A stretch of 20,815 bases of DNA from Cochliopodium minus. Taxonomy: Eukaryota > Discosea > Himatismenida > Cochliopodiidae. Each line of letters begins with the position of its first letter. Position 1 is the stretch's first letter. The DNA is taken from positions 1-20,815 of the forward strand of contig JAMYWO010000188.1 of the NCBI GenBank assembly GCA_024220525.1. The letters are read 5' to 3'. The notes under the pieces were generated by a model that made no database searches, had not been told where the DNA came from, and worked only from the letters and a program-made list of their open reading frames with translations. Positions 1 to 9,731 of this stretch are shown piece after piece. The position numbers were made by a program, and so were the translations under genes.

Positions 1-150
1 TTTATTTTTTATTTTTTATTTTTTATTTTTTATTTTTTATTTTTTATTTTTTATTTTTTATTTTTTATTTTTTAAATATTTTCTTTTTATTTTTTATTTT
101 TTATTTTATTTTTTATTTATTTTTTTATTTTATTTTTTATTTATTTTTTT
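1..150. repeat. A/T tandem repeat (ATTTTTT)n and derived low-complexity DNA
   Basis: About the first 73 bases are a nearly perfect 7-base repeat of one A and six T. From there to about 150 it becomes irregular T-rich sequence with single A interruptions. It lies just downstream (on the minus strand) of the splice donor of the ZIP exon, so part of it is probably intron. A long repeat at the very edge is also where an assembly would break. Confidence 0.9.
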
Positions 151-152
151 AC

Positions 153-320
153 CTGTCGCAACAGCCAAGACTATAGCAGAAATGAACTCCGAAACGTCAT
201 CGGAAACAGAAAGATCGATGGCACTACCCAACAAAACTCCAAAAGGGGTCATGAAAGAAACTAAAATGATCTCTATCAAGTATTTCTTGAATGGTGTTTC
301 CACTCTGGCCAAGTTTATTC
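153..320 (-). CDS. ZIP-family zinc/iron transporter, single internal exon (partial)
   Basis: The exon encodes about 55 residues that resemble the middle of ZIP (SLC39-type) metal transporters: a short cytoplasmic stretch reading GINLARVETPFKK, a membrane helix containing SFMTPFGVLLGSAI, then a second helix ending in AVATG. ZIP proteins move zinc or iron into the cytosol across the plasma or an organelle membrane. The exon ends in a good donor (CAG|GTAAAA, G at 153), and the next residues in the family (usually TF-Y-V) would lie beyond the window start. The acceptor is read as AAAAAAG before 320. No upstream exon can be seen between 321 and 567, which is pure low-complexity DNA, so the first half of the transporter is missing. 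It may be displaced, lost, or lost in assembly. Family assignment is fairly secure; completeness is not. Confidence 0.65.
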
Positions 321-475
321 CTTTTTTGATTTAAAAAAAAAATGGTAAAAATAAAAAATCCAAAATAAAATAAAAATAATCAAAAATAATAAAATAAAAA
401 GATAATAATAATCATAAAATAATCAATAAATAAATTTAATTGAAAAAAATAAAAAATAAAAAATAAAAATAAAAT

Positions 476-506
<31 letters not shown>

Positions 507-567
507 TAAATAAGAATAAACAAAATTAAAAAAATGAAAAATAAAAATAAAAAAACATAAAATTATT
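321..567. other. A/T low-complexity spacer, no gene seen
   Basis: The plus strand is A-rich with irregular AAAAAT and AAAT units. There is no open frame of mixed composition on either strand and no candidate ZIP exon. It serves as 3' flank of the ROCO gene. Confidence 0.7.
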
Positions 568-3500
568 TTACTTGTTTTCTATCAATAAATACTTTGACAT
601 ACAGTTTTCGCAGTTGGTGGAGTGTTTGGTGTAGAGAGTCGGCAAGAAACAGCTCGCGCACAAACATTTGATCTTTTTCTTTTCTTCTTTTTTGTTGAAG
701 AGTTGCAAAGGGGTAGACCTTTCATTCTCAATCGATTTTTTTTTAACTAACAAAATTAAAAAATAAAATAATCAAAACAAAAAATTAATAAAAAATCATC
801 ATTGAAATATAAAAATTAGTTCAATCATTAAATATAAAATAAAAATTTAAAAAAAATTTGTTCAATCATGAAATAACAAAAAAATAGAAAAAATAAATAA
901 ATAATTTGAATGTAAAAAAAAATCATTAAAAATAAATAATAAAATAAAAAAATCATTTAAATTAATTAAAATAAATAAACAATTAAATTTGAAAAAAATA
1001 TTAAATAATAAATTTTAAATGTTAAAAACCTTCGTAAATAATATGTGAATCTTTGGGGTTCTTCTTCCCTTTGTTGAGCCATTCTGACACGAATTTTTTG
1101 ATGTTCTTCTGGAGTTTGAGAAAGAGGATTTGGAGATTGAAATGAGACTTTAAAATGATTTGCATAGTTTCCTTTTGGGAATTCTCCTTTAAAATGATCA
1201 AATCAACTATTATGGACTGGAAGTCATCTTAATAAAATTACATTAATTTAATTTTTTCAAATTTTTTAATTTTTAATTTTATTTTAGTTTCATCTTTAAA
1301 TTGACAATCTTTAAAAATTTTAAATAATTTTTAATTTTATTTTTATTTTTTATTTATTATTTAATAATCATAAAAAATTTAAATAATTTATTTTAATTTA
1401 TTTTATTTTATTTTTATTTTATATTTTTTTTTTCATTTTTTACCCAAATTTTTTTCTTTAAAATTGAAATAAAATCCATTGACCCAATACCTCTCATCCA
1501 ACATGACAAAGTTTTCGTTTTTGAGGAAAGATTTACGGAGTCTCAAGAACAAAAGTTTCCAGACAGAAGAAGGTTTGAAGTCAAAGTAATATATGATCTT
1601 CCACTCTTGGTTTTTCTCTATCTTCTTTAGTTTTGTTCCATTTACAAAAATGTCTTTTGGTTTATTGTTTGGAAAAAGGAAAGGAACCTAAGAAAAAATG
1701 AAACATTAAAAATAAATTATAAACAAAAAAAATGAGTAAAAAAATAAAATGAATAAACAAATCAAACAAAATTAATAAAATATTCAAAATATAAGAATAA
1801 ATAATTAATAAGAATCCAAAAATAAAATCTATAAAAATAAAAATAAAAATAAAAATAAGAAATATAATTTGATAAAAAAATGAAATATTCTAATCGAATT
1901 AAAAATTAAAATGAAATAATAAAAAATAAATATATTAAATATAAAAATATTAAATATTAAATATAAAAAATATTAATGTTGGAAAAAAAATTTACAATGT
2001 ATGTTTGTGAAACCTTGAAATTTCCATTAAGAGTTTTATCAACCTTGTTTTTCTCAATGGGCAAAATCAAGTCAAATTTCAACAAAATATTCCTCAAATA
2101 GTTGAGTTTGTCCATATTCTCGCCCAAAATCTTCTCGAAAATCTCCCCCAAACAAGCCTCGTTGATGAAATATATGGAATGGCAGATGTCTTTCTTGTCC
2201 GTGATGAATTTAGTGTCAATGAACTCTGTCACTTTTTCCACCACTTGTTCCAAGGAAATGAGAAGTCCTTCGTAGCTGAGCTTGTCTATTTTTGATTTTT
2301 TCAGCTCTTCTTCATTATTCCAAATTTCCTTCATTTAGAATTTAATTTATTTTAAATTTTTTTTTTTTGCAATATATTTTTAATTTAAAAAAAATTAATA
2401 AAATAAGATTTTTTTTTTTTCATATATTTTTAATTTTAAAAAATTAATAAATTTAATTTCAATTTATTTTATTTTTTAATTTTATTTTAAATTATTTTCA
2501 ATTTATTTTTATTTGAATATTTTATGTTGATCATTTCTTTAAATTTTTTTTTTTACGTCCAAAGAAATGTTCCTGCTGCTTCTTCCTTTTAAAAGTGATA
2601 TTGCCTGCTCTACTGTTTTAATAGCATTGGAAGCCTTCGAGTTGTTTGCTTCTTTTAAAGAGTACATCATTTTTTCGTACAAAGATCCTATTCTCCTTCT
2701 TCCATAATCCAAAATACTTTTGAAAACCTTTGAAAAAAAAATATTAAAAAAAAAATCAAAAAAATATGTTAAAAAAAACAAAAAAATAAAAAAATAAAAA
2801 AATTTTATTTTTTTTTACATTGTTTAAATATCCAGGAGAAGAAATGACAACACTGTTAAGTAAAGGATGGTCAAAGTATACAATGGTTCCCAATGTGTTT
2901 AAGTCTATGAGATGTCTTTCCAATATCTTTCTATCGAAAATTTCTTTTTCCATTCAAAAAAATTTTTAAAAAAATAAAAAATAAAAAATAAAAATAAAAA
3001 TAAATAAAAAATAAAAATGAAAAATAAAAAATAAAAATAAAAAATACCTTCTTTATGTTTGCTTTTAATTTCATTGATTTTCTCTTCAATAAATGAAACA
3101 TCAATGAAAGGATTAATAAATTTGTTTTCTGGATTTTCAGTAGACAATTTTGAATGACTTTCAATAACTACAAAAAAATAAAAATTATTCAAAAAAATAA
3201 TTAAAAAAAAATAATTAAAAAAATATATTTTTTTACATTCATAAACTAATTTGTGATCTAAGGTTGTCATTACATTATTTTCTACATTATAATACAATTC
3301 GGAGAGACTTTGATGAAGCTTCTTTATTCCAGATTTTTCCAGGTCAAAGTCTCTGTTGTTCACAACATGGAAAATGAATTCATCTTTCAAAAACTCTACG
3401 TTGAGAAATTTCAATTTGATTTTGTTTTCAACAATGACTTGTTTAATCACTAAAAAAATAAAAATGAAAAAATGAAAAAATAAGAAATAAAAATAAAAAT

Positions 3501-5111
3501 AAAAAATAAAAAATAAAAAATAAAAAATAAAAATAAAAATAAAAATAAAAAATAGATAAAAATTATTATTAAATCAATAAAAATGGTTTACATTCATTGA
3601 TTAGTTGAAGTGATTGATTTATTTTGTTTTGGTCGTATCCCATGAACGTTTTGTACTTGTCCCTCAAAATATCATACTTATTAGCAACAAGTAGAATTGT
3701 AATTTTCCTTCCGACGTGAGTCTAATAAAATTCATAAAAAATAAATCATAAAATTTTCAATAAATTTAAAAAAATAATTCTTAAAAAAATAATTCATAAA
3801 AAATTTTGTTTAAAGAAACATTTGCTATTTACCTGTAGAAAATGGAACCAATATAGCAATTTGTTATAAGAAACGAGATTGTTTGATTCAACTGAACAGT
3901 CAAAAGCCAACAAATAAACACACCCAGCACTAAAAAAAAATGAGTGCGCAACATGATATTCTAATGATTAAAATTAAAAATTAAAAAAATAAAATGTGAT
4001 GATACCAAATAAAATAAAAAAAAAGAAATAAATACCTTCGTGTCCTAAAAAAAATTTTGAAAATGATTTTAATTTTAATTTTGACGAAAACTCTCTTTAC
4101 CTGCAAAATCCCAAATTGAAAATAACTTTTGGAAACAAAAATAAAATTAAATATTAAAAAAAAAAATAAAAAAAAAAAATTTAAAATTACTTTTCCGTCT
4201 TTTTCATCTCTCCATTGTATTATCTCAACTCCATGTGTCCTTTTTTTAAAAAAAAAAATAATTTAAAAAAAATTTTTTAAAAAAAAAAAGTATACATTTC
4301 TTCCTCCTTTTTTTCCGTTTGAGATTTTTTAAAGTATATTCTATTAAATTCTTCATTAGTTGTTCCAAGTAACCTGTTCCTCAAAGTAGTCTTTCCGACC
4401 TTTCAAAAAGAAAGAATGAAAATAAATTACATAAAATAATCAAAATAAAAAAACTTTAAAAAGAAATAAAAATAAAAAATAAAATGATAAAAATAAAAAA
4501 TAAAAAATAAAAAATAAAAAATAAAGAATTTAAAATAAAATATTAATATAAAATATTAAATATAAAATAAAAATAAAAATAAAAAATCAAAAAATAAAAA
4601 ATGAAAAATAAAATAATGAAAATAATGAAAATAATGAAAAAATGAAAAATTAAAAAGAATAAAAAATAAAATAGAAAAAATAACATACATTCTCACATCC
4701 AACTATCATCAATCTTATCTAGAAAATAAAATAAATGAAATAAATGAGAAAAAAAATTAATGACAAAAAAATTGTACCCCTTCAAAAGTCCTTCTTGTAT
4801 TTCCCATTTCCTTACCTTGATCGTATTGTATATAATACTCTTTCCCATTCTGCATGACAATACCAATCCCACTTCTCTTGCCGCCAACAATTTTTCCCTT
4901 GTAAGAATCTCCATTGAGAGTGTTTTTCATGTTGATTTGCCCATCTTTCGGAATTCCGTTCACAATTTCTCCTTCATACTCCCAAATACATTGCTCGTTT
5001 TCTCTCCATCTACACTTTCCCTTTCCACTGAAATGGTTTCCTTGTTGATAAGTCCCTTCCTTAAAATATAATATTTAAATTTAAAAATAAAAATAAAATC
5101 AAATCAAATAA

Positions 5112-5142
<31 letters not shown>

Positions 5143-6992
5143 TAAAAATAAAATATAAAATATAAAAAAAAAATAATAATAATAAAAAATAAAAATAAAA
5201 ATAAAAATAAAAAAAAAATTGAAATTAAAAAAATTAAAATATAAAAATAAAATATAAAAATAAAAATAAAAATAATAAAATATAAAAAATAAAAAAAAAA
5301 TGAAAAAAAAAATTGAAATTAAAAAAAATTAAAGATAAAAATTTTTTTACCCAAACGACAACATCACCATTGAATTCCTTTCCTTTTGATACAACTCCCT
5401 CTTTTATTTCCCCCTCAAAAGAAAATTTTTCAAAATCTATTTTCCCATTTCCATTCCACCTTAGACCCGAGACAAACTTTCCTTCAAAAATTTTCTTGTT
5501 GGATTTATCCAGTAGAAGTCCATTTCCATGTGGATTACCATACTTTGTTTCTCCAGAATACAAAAGTGAATTAATTTCTACCTATTGAAATTATTATTAA
5601 ATTAAATTAAATTTTATAATAAATATTTACTTTAATTTTAAATAATTATTGAAATATTTATTACATTTTTCACAGTTATTGAGTCACTTGCTTTAACTAC
5701 AAAATTGAAGGGAATGTTAAAGAATGGTTGATCTTTCAGGACCATTGTGTTCTTATTGATTGGAAGATTTTCTCCACTGTCACTCAACAAAACTCTTTTT
5801 TATTTTTTTTTTTTTTTGAAAATTTTTCAAGAATCAATTTTTTTAAATTATAAAAAAATCTCAAAAAAAAAATAATTACGTGGGTATTCCTAATAATAAA
5901 GTTTTAAAAAAAAAAAAAAAGAAAATTAAAGTATTTTTTTTTAACCATAAATACAATTATGCCCAAAATCTCCCTTAACCTGAAATCCTCGATGAAAACT
6001 CTTCAACAAAGAAGTTTCGTTTCTATAGATGTGAGCATACTCATGTGTCCATCGATCCAAATCTTCGTGAGATTTCCAAGTGTATACAACACTATTTTTG
6101 ATGATCAAGGAAGGAAATATTTCCCCCCTTAAATTTCCCTCGTTAGAAAAATAACGGATAAAATCTCCGACAGAACCTGCGTACTTGGTAAATTTGTGCT
6201 GAAAAAAAAGAGATTGGAATAGATCTGCTACAAAATTTTGGGAAGAAAAACTTGGATATCCATACAAATTTAAAACGTTCCATTTTTGGACAACTAAAAA
6301 GAGGATAACAATTTGTTTAAAAAACGAAAAATAAACAAAAATAAATGAAAATTAAATTATGTTTTACCTTCACAGATGATCTTTCTGTTTTCTTCCGTGT
6401 TTTCTATCATTGGTATTTCATCTCCGAAAACATTTTGAGGATAAAATAGAGCAGTTGCTTGGTTACTTTTATAATCAGAATAACAAACGAAACTGTTCAC
6501 AAATTGAAGAGATAATAGTTTTTAAAATAAAAAAATTAAAATAAATAAAGGTTTGAATATTCCACCTTGAATCATTCCAGTGCAATATCACATTGTTTAT
6601 TTGTACAGCAAGATATGTATTTCCAAAATCCTCTGTGAAATTGGTTACAAATTTTCCATATAATTTGTCAATCAAAGATGATACTCTATTCAGCTTTACA
6701 TACAATCTATCAGAGGCAAAAAATATTGAACTCGATTTCTCAATTTTATAATCAATTTAATTTACCTCACCACAATACTGTTCAAATTTTTTGATTCTGA
6801 AAATATATCTTCCTCTATTGTTTTGATATTTGTGAATCTATCAAAGAGATTCTGATCGAAATTCTCGAAAATAAGATAGAGCATCTCTATTATTTTCTTT
6901 TTTGAGTGATTAAATTTTTCAGGAAGGGGAAATCGTTTTTCCATCACTATATCTCCTTCTAATTTCAAAAAATCATTTATAATTTGATACAT
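568..6992 (-). CDS. ROCO-family protein: papain-like N-terminal region, MORN repeats, Roc GTPase, COR domain
   Basis: The chain has 23 exons, high to low: 6766-6992, 6566-6706, 6368-6492, 5946-6293, 5880-5889, 5665-5776, 5351-5581, 4778-5059, 4689-4718, 4296-4399, 4191-4239, 4101-4125, 4036-4044, 3833-3960, 3592-3721, 3237-3449, 3048-3167, 2819-2943, 2557-2727, 1996-2328, 1444-1687, 1030-1227, 568-746. All phases agree, giving 1177 residues. Residues 77-186 carry the motifs LAVQI...HWNDSSF and SSQNFV (see findings). Residues about 326-490 hold six or so MORN repeats, such as YSGETKYGNPHGNG and YKGKIVGGKRSGIG. Roc follows directly: GCENVGKTT (499-507), WDFAGHEEY (558-566), NKYD (621-624). COR follows: LGTIVYF (779-785), IVPFLFPNNKP (971-981), WVNGFYF (1039-1045). 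The C-terminus has four to five cysteines (CLCASC, CENC), possibly zinc-binding. No kinase follows COR, unlike LRRK2 or many amoebal Rocos. Roc-COR proteins are dimeric GTP switches. The start ATG at 6992 is the first in frame. Family call is sure; individual small exons are inferred. Confidence 0.88.
4036..4044 (-). other. 9-nt microexon completing the Roc G3 motif
   Basis: TTTTAG|GACACGAAG|GTATTT on the minus strand supplies the residues G-H-E between exon 4101-4125 (LFSIWDFA) and exon 3833-3960 (EYHVAHSFFF). Joined, they read WDFAGHEEY, which matches the WDFAGQEEY of Roc domains. Skipping it would leave the frame intact (phase 1 to phase 1) but delete three residues of the nucleotide-sensing switch. 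Confidence 0.8.
5880..5889 (-). other. 10-nt microexon of the ROCO gene
   Basis: On the minus strand, ATTAG|GAATACCCAC|GTAATT lies between two larger exons. It joins phase 1 to phase 2 and yields ...CIYGIPTGENL... across the junctions. Without it the flanking exons (5946-6293 and 5665-5776) are out of frame. Confidence 0.7.
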
Positions 6993-7277
6993 TTTTGAAA
7001 TTAGGGGTTTTTTTCTTACCTTTCTTTTGAAAGACAAAAATTTTTTTTTATTTTATTTTACAGATTAAGTGAAAATAATAAAGTTTGAAAAAATTATTCA
7101 GTTATATAACTGAAAAAAGAAATTGAAAGATATGTCATCAATTTGGAAACAAAAAGAGTCAGAAAGAAAAAGAGATTTTTTAAAATTTAAATCTTTTTAT
7201 TTTGTGTTTGTGAAAAAAAAAAAATAATATATTTTTAAATAATTAATTTATAAATATCCAGAAAAACAAAGACAAAA
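6993..7277. promoter_or_regulatory. Intergenic region upstream of the ROCO gene
   Basis: This is the gap between the end of UDP-glucose dehydrogenase and the ROCO start, both on the minus strand. It holds long T runs next to the ROCO ATG and an 18-bp perfect palindrome (7097-7114). A donor-like AAAG|GTAAGA at about 7017-7022 has no acceptor before the ATG, so a 5' UTR intron is not supported. No gene is seen. Confidence 0.4.
7097..7114. promoter_or_regulatory. 18-bp perfect palindrome
   Basis: TTCAGTTATATAACTGAA reads the same on both strands. It lies 105 bp upstream of the ROCO ATG and 163 bp past the stop of UDP-glucose dehydrogenase. The form suits a site for a dimeric DNA-binding protein, but that is inference. 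Confidence 0.4.
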
Positions 7278-9195
7278 TTATTTTCCAAGAACACGAGTAA
7301 TAAATCCGATCTTCTCCATGGTTTCAACATCAACAACCATACGACCATCAAACAAGAAAGCAGGATGTTGCATCTTGTCATAGATAGCTTGATAATCCAA
7401 AGTCTTAAATTGAGGCCATTCAGTACAAATGACAATAGCTTGAGCATTCTCTGCAGAAGCAATAGGATCAGTGGAAACAGTGATAGTAGGAAACAATTCG
7501 GTGATGTCCTTTTCTTTAACCTTTGGATCATAAACATGCACATTAGCCTTTTCTTCCAACAAGTATTTTGCAACGTTGAGAGCAGGAGATTCCCTGATAT
7601 CACCAGTGTTCGCTTTAAAAGCAAAACCGAGGATCAAAATTTTTTTCCCACGTAAATTGTTGTACCTATTCAATTAAAATTAATAATTTAAATGATATTT
7701 AAATTAATTCTTTTTTTTTCAGTGAAAAAAAGTTTTTTTTACATGGTAGAATAAATTCTTTTACAGAAAGTATCAGTTTGATAATCATTCATTTCTACAA
7801 CCATTCTCCAGTATTGAGCTACAAGTGGTAATTTGAGGGATTCGCAAATGTAGGTGAGTCCGAGTAAATCCTTTTTAAAGCAAGATCCTCCAAATCCAAG
7901 AGATGCTTGAAGAAAGTGAGGCCCAATTCTTTGATCTTTTCCTACACCCAAAGATACTTCAGAGATATCTGCTCCCTTAAAAAAAAAAAAGAATGATTTA
8001 ATAATTGATGAAATTTAACAAGGAAATAAGTATAATGAGGATACTGTTGAATATTTTACATAAAATTCTTTTTTTTTGAACTTTAATTGATAATCAATTT
8101 TTATATAATTTTATTCATTCAACTAATAAGAGATAAATATTTGTAATATATGTGATTTGTTAAAGTTTTTGAGAACAAAGTTAAAATAGTACTTTAATTA
8201 ACCAAATTTAAAATTTTTTTGAATCCAAATTTGAAATGAGGATATATTTAATTAAATATATGTTTGTGTATGAATAATGAAAATTTTATAAAATTTTTAC
8301 AGTCTTTTGGCAAATGATACTCAATGAATTGATGGATGAAATTCTTTGTGCAAGAATGGCATTTCCTGCGAGTTTAGTGAGCTCAGATGAGAATGTATTG
8401 ATGGTGATAATCTTGCTTTCAGGGACCCATTTGTTATACAATTTGGCCAATCTATTTGCAGCTCTTCTTCCACTCTCAGTCTTATCACTTCCCAAAATGA
8501 CTCTGTGTGGATCTTGTAAATCCTTGATAGCACATCCCTCTGCGAGAAATTCAGGATTACTGATGATTTCAAAATTAGGTGGTTTGGTTCCTCTTTTATT
8601 TGATTCATTGATTGCTACAAGGTTCAAAATCTCTTTCAAATTTTTCGCAGTTCCAACAGGTACTGTTGATTTTTCTACGATGATTTTATCTGTTTCCGCA
8701 TGAGTTGCAATTGCTCTTGCTACTGATTCGAATGCAGACAAATCATAAATCACATCTTTTCCTTCTCCATATGTTTTGGTACCAGTATTCACTGCAATCA
8801 TGATGATATCTGAATTTTTGATGTGGTGGGCCACTTCAGATGAGAAAAACAAATTTTTTCCTCTTGTTTCTTCAATCACATCTTGCAAACCTGGTTCGAA
8901 TATTGGCAAATCTTTTGAATTCCAAGCATTGATTCTGTTTTGATCGATATCTACAACTATGAATTTTGATTCTGGACAATTTTTTGCAAATATTCCCATT
9001 GTTGGTCCTCCAACATAACTAATTAAGAAAATTGGAATTAAATGATCAATATCAGCATAAAGTATCAAAAAAAAATTTTATAATTGAGTATCAATCCAAT
9101 ATAAAAAAAATATTTCCATAATTTCTTATAATTTCAAATTTTTACCCAGCTCCAATACAGCACACTGTTTCAACCCATTTTTTTTCTTCTTGCAT
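7278..9195 (-). CDS. ugdh: UDP-glucose 6-dehydrogenase
   Basis: The enzyme oxidises UDP-glucose to UDP-glucuronate with two NAD+, in the cytosol, feeding glycan synthesis. Four exons join in phase: 9146-9195, 8301-9018, 7743-7975, 7278-7665, giving 462 residues, normal for eukaryotic members. Visible marks are the NAD-binding GAGYVGGPT (15-23), split by intron 1; the IVEKSTVPVGT motif; the central ELTKLAGNAILAQRISSINS helix carrying the catalytic Lys and Asn; the catalytic cysteine in GFGGSCFKKD (C288); and the C-terminal UDP-binding domain with ILGFAFKANTGDIRESPA. Every expected catalytic residue is present, so it should be active. The start at 9195 is the only ATG ahead of the Rossmann motif and gives a short N-terminus (MQEEKKWVETVCC). 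Intron 2 (7976-8300) is long for this window and contains a 20-bp all-A/T palindrome at 8242-8261. The gene is divergent from a glycosyltransferase. Confidence 0.95.
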
Positions 9196-9731
9196 TTCTT
9201 GTGATTTTGTTTTTGAAGGAATATTAAATTCAAAAGAGTTTTTTTTTTTTATTAATTATTCAAAAATAATATAAAAATCAAAGGATACGCTTTGTTGATT
9301 GGGATTCAAATTCAAATTCAGTTTATAATTGGAACTATCGATTTATTTTATTATATTTAAAATGGTAAAAGGATTGAGATTTAGTTCAAAATATTTTGAA
9401 CCAATTATTTGTGATAGAAGGGATAAATAAGAAAGATATTTCTCATTTTATTTTATATTTTCCATCATTCTCCTAAATATAACAGAATAAATGTATAATC
9501 CATCATATAGAAGATCCTATCAATAATATAAAAGGTTCAATTTGAAATAAAGATCAAATGTAGTTATATTCGTCAAATATTTCCAAAAGAATTTAAAAAT
9601 ATAAACCTCAAGATTTATATGTAAGGAAATGGAAAATATCTAATCTTAAAATCAAAATGCTATTAAAAATTATTTTGTTTGGAAGATGATTTGTCTTTTC
9701 AAACAAAGATTTAAAAAAATTAAAAAAAAAA
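9196..9731. promoter_or_regulatory. Divergent promoter region between UDP-glucose dehydrogenase and glycosyltransferase
   Basis: The 536 bp between two outward-facing starts have no open frame of coding composition. They contain an 18-bp palindrome at 9384-9401, a short direct repeat of ATTCAA near 9308-9320, and an imperfect inverted repeat (TTTGTTTGGAAG, then CTTTTCAAACAAA) about 25-60 bp before the glycosyltransferase ATG. Shared control of the two genes is possible; the sequence alone does not show it. Confidence 0.5.
9384..9401. promoter_or_regulatory. 18-bp perfect palindrome in the divergent promoter
   Basis: GTTCAAAATATTTTGAAC is a perfect dyad, 188 bp from the UDP-glucose dehydrogenase ATG and 330 bp from the glycosyltransferase ATG. 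Its two GTTC arms make it less likely to be a by-product of A/T richness than the all-A/T palindromes here. Confidence 0.45.

Noticed and set aside
568-1030. Protein kinase domain expected after COR, as in LRRK-type proteins
   Set aside because: No glycine loop, HRD or DFG motif is found in either strand below 1444; the chain ends with the Cys-rich segment.
2905-3165. Very hydrophobic open frames rich in Phe, Ile and Tyr that look like membrane proteins
   Set aside because: They are read-through of A/T-only introns beyond the donor sites of ROCO exons; the exon parts are soluble Roc-COR sequence.
4441-4680. Regular AAAAAT units as a possible repeat array or mobile element
   Set aside because: Simple low-complexity intron sequence with no unique spacers, end repeats or coding part.
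4801-4816. Donor CAAG|GTAAGG inside MORN exon 4778-5059
   Set aside because: Good by sequence, but it leaves phase 1 and runs into a stop in the Roc P-loop exon; the donor at 4777 (GGG|GTACAA) gives the P-loop in frame.
4760-5071. Plus-strand open frame of 103 codons
   Set aside because: It is antisense to the MORN exon 4778-5059, whose minus-strand frame shows the repeat pattern.
7017-7037. Upstream in-frame extension of the ROCO start (ttg...KRKVRKK) and a possible 5' exon with GTAAGA donor
   Set aside because: No ATG lies in that frame upstream and no acceptor lies between the donor and the ATG at 6992.
8314-8703. Open frames on the plus strand and in a second minus frame inside UDP-glucose dehydrogenase
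   Set aside because: Shadows of the 718-nt exon 2, which matches its family throughout.
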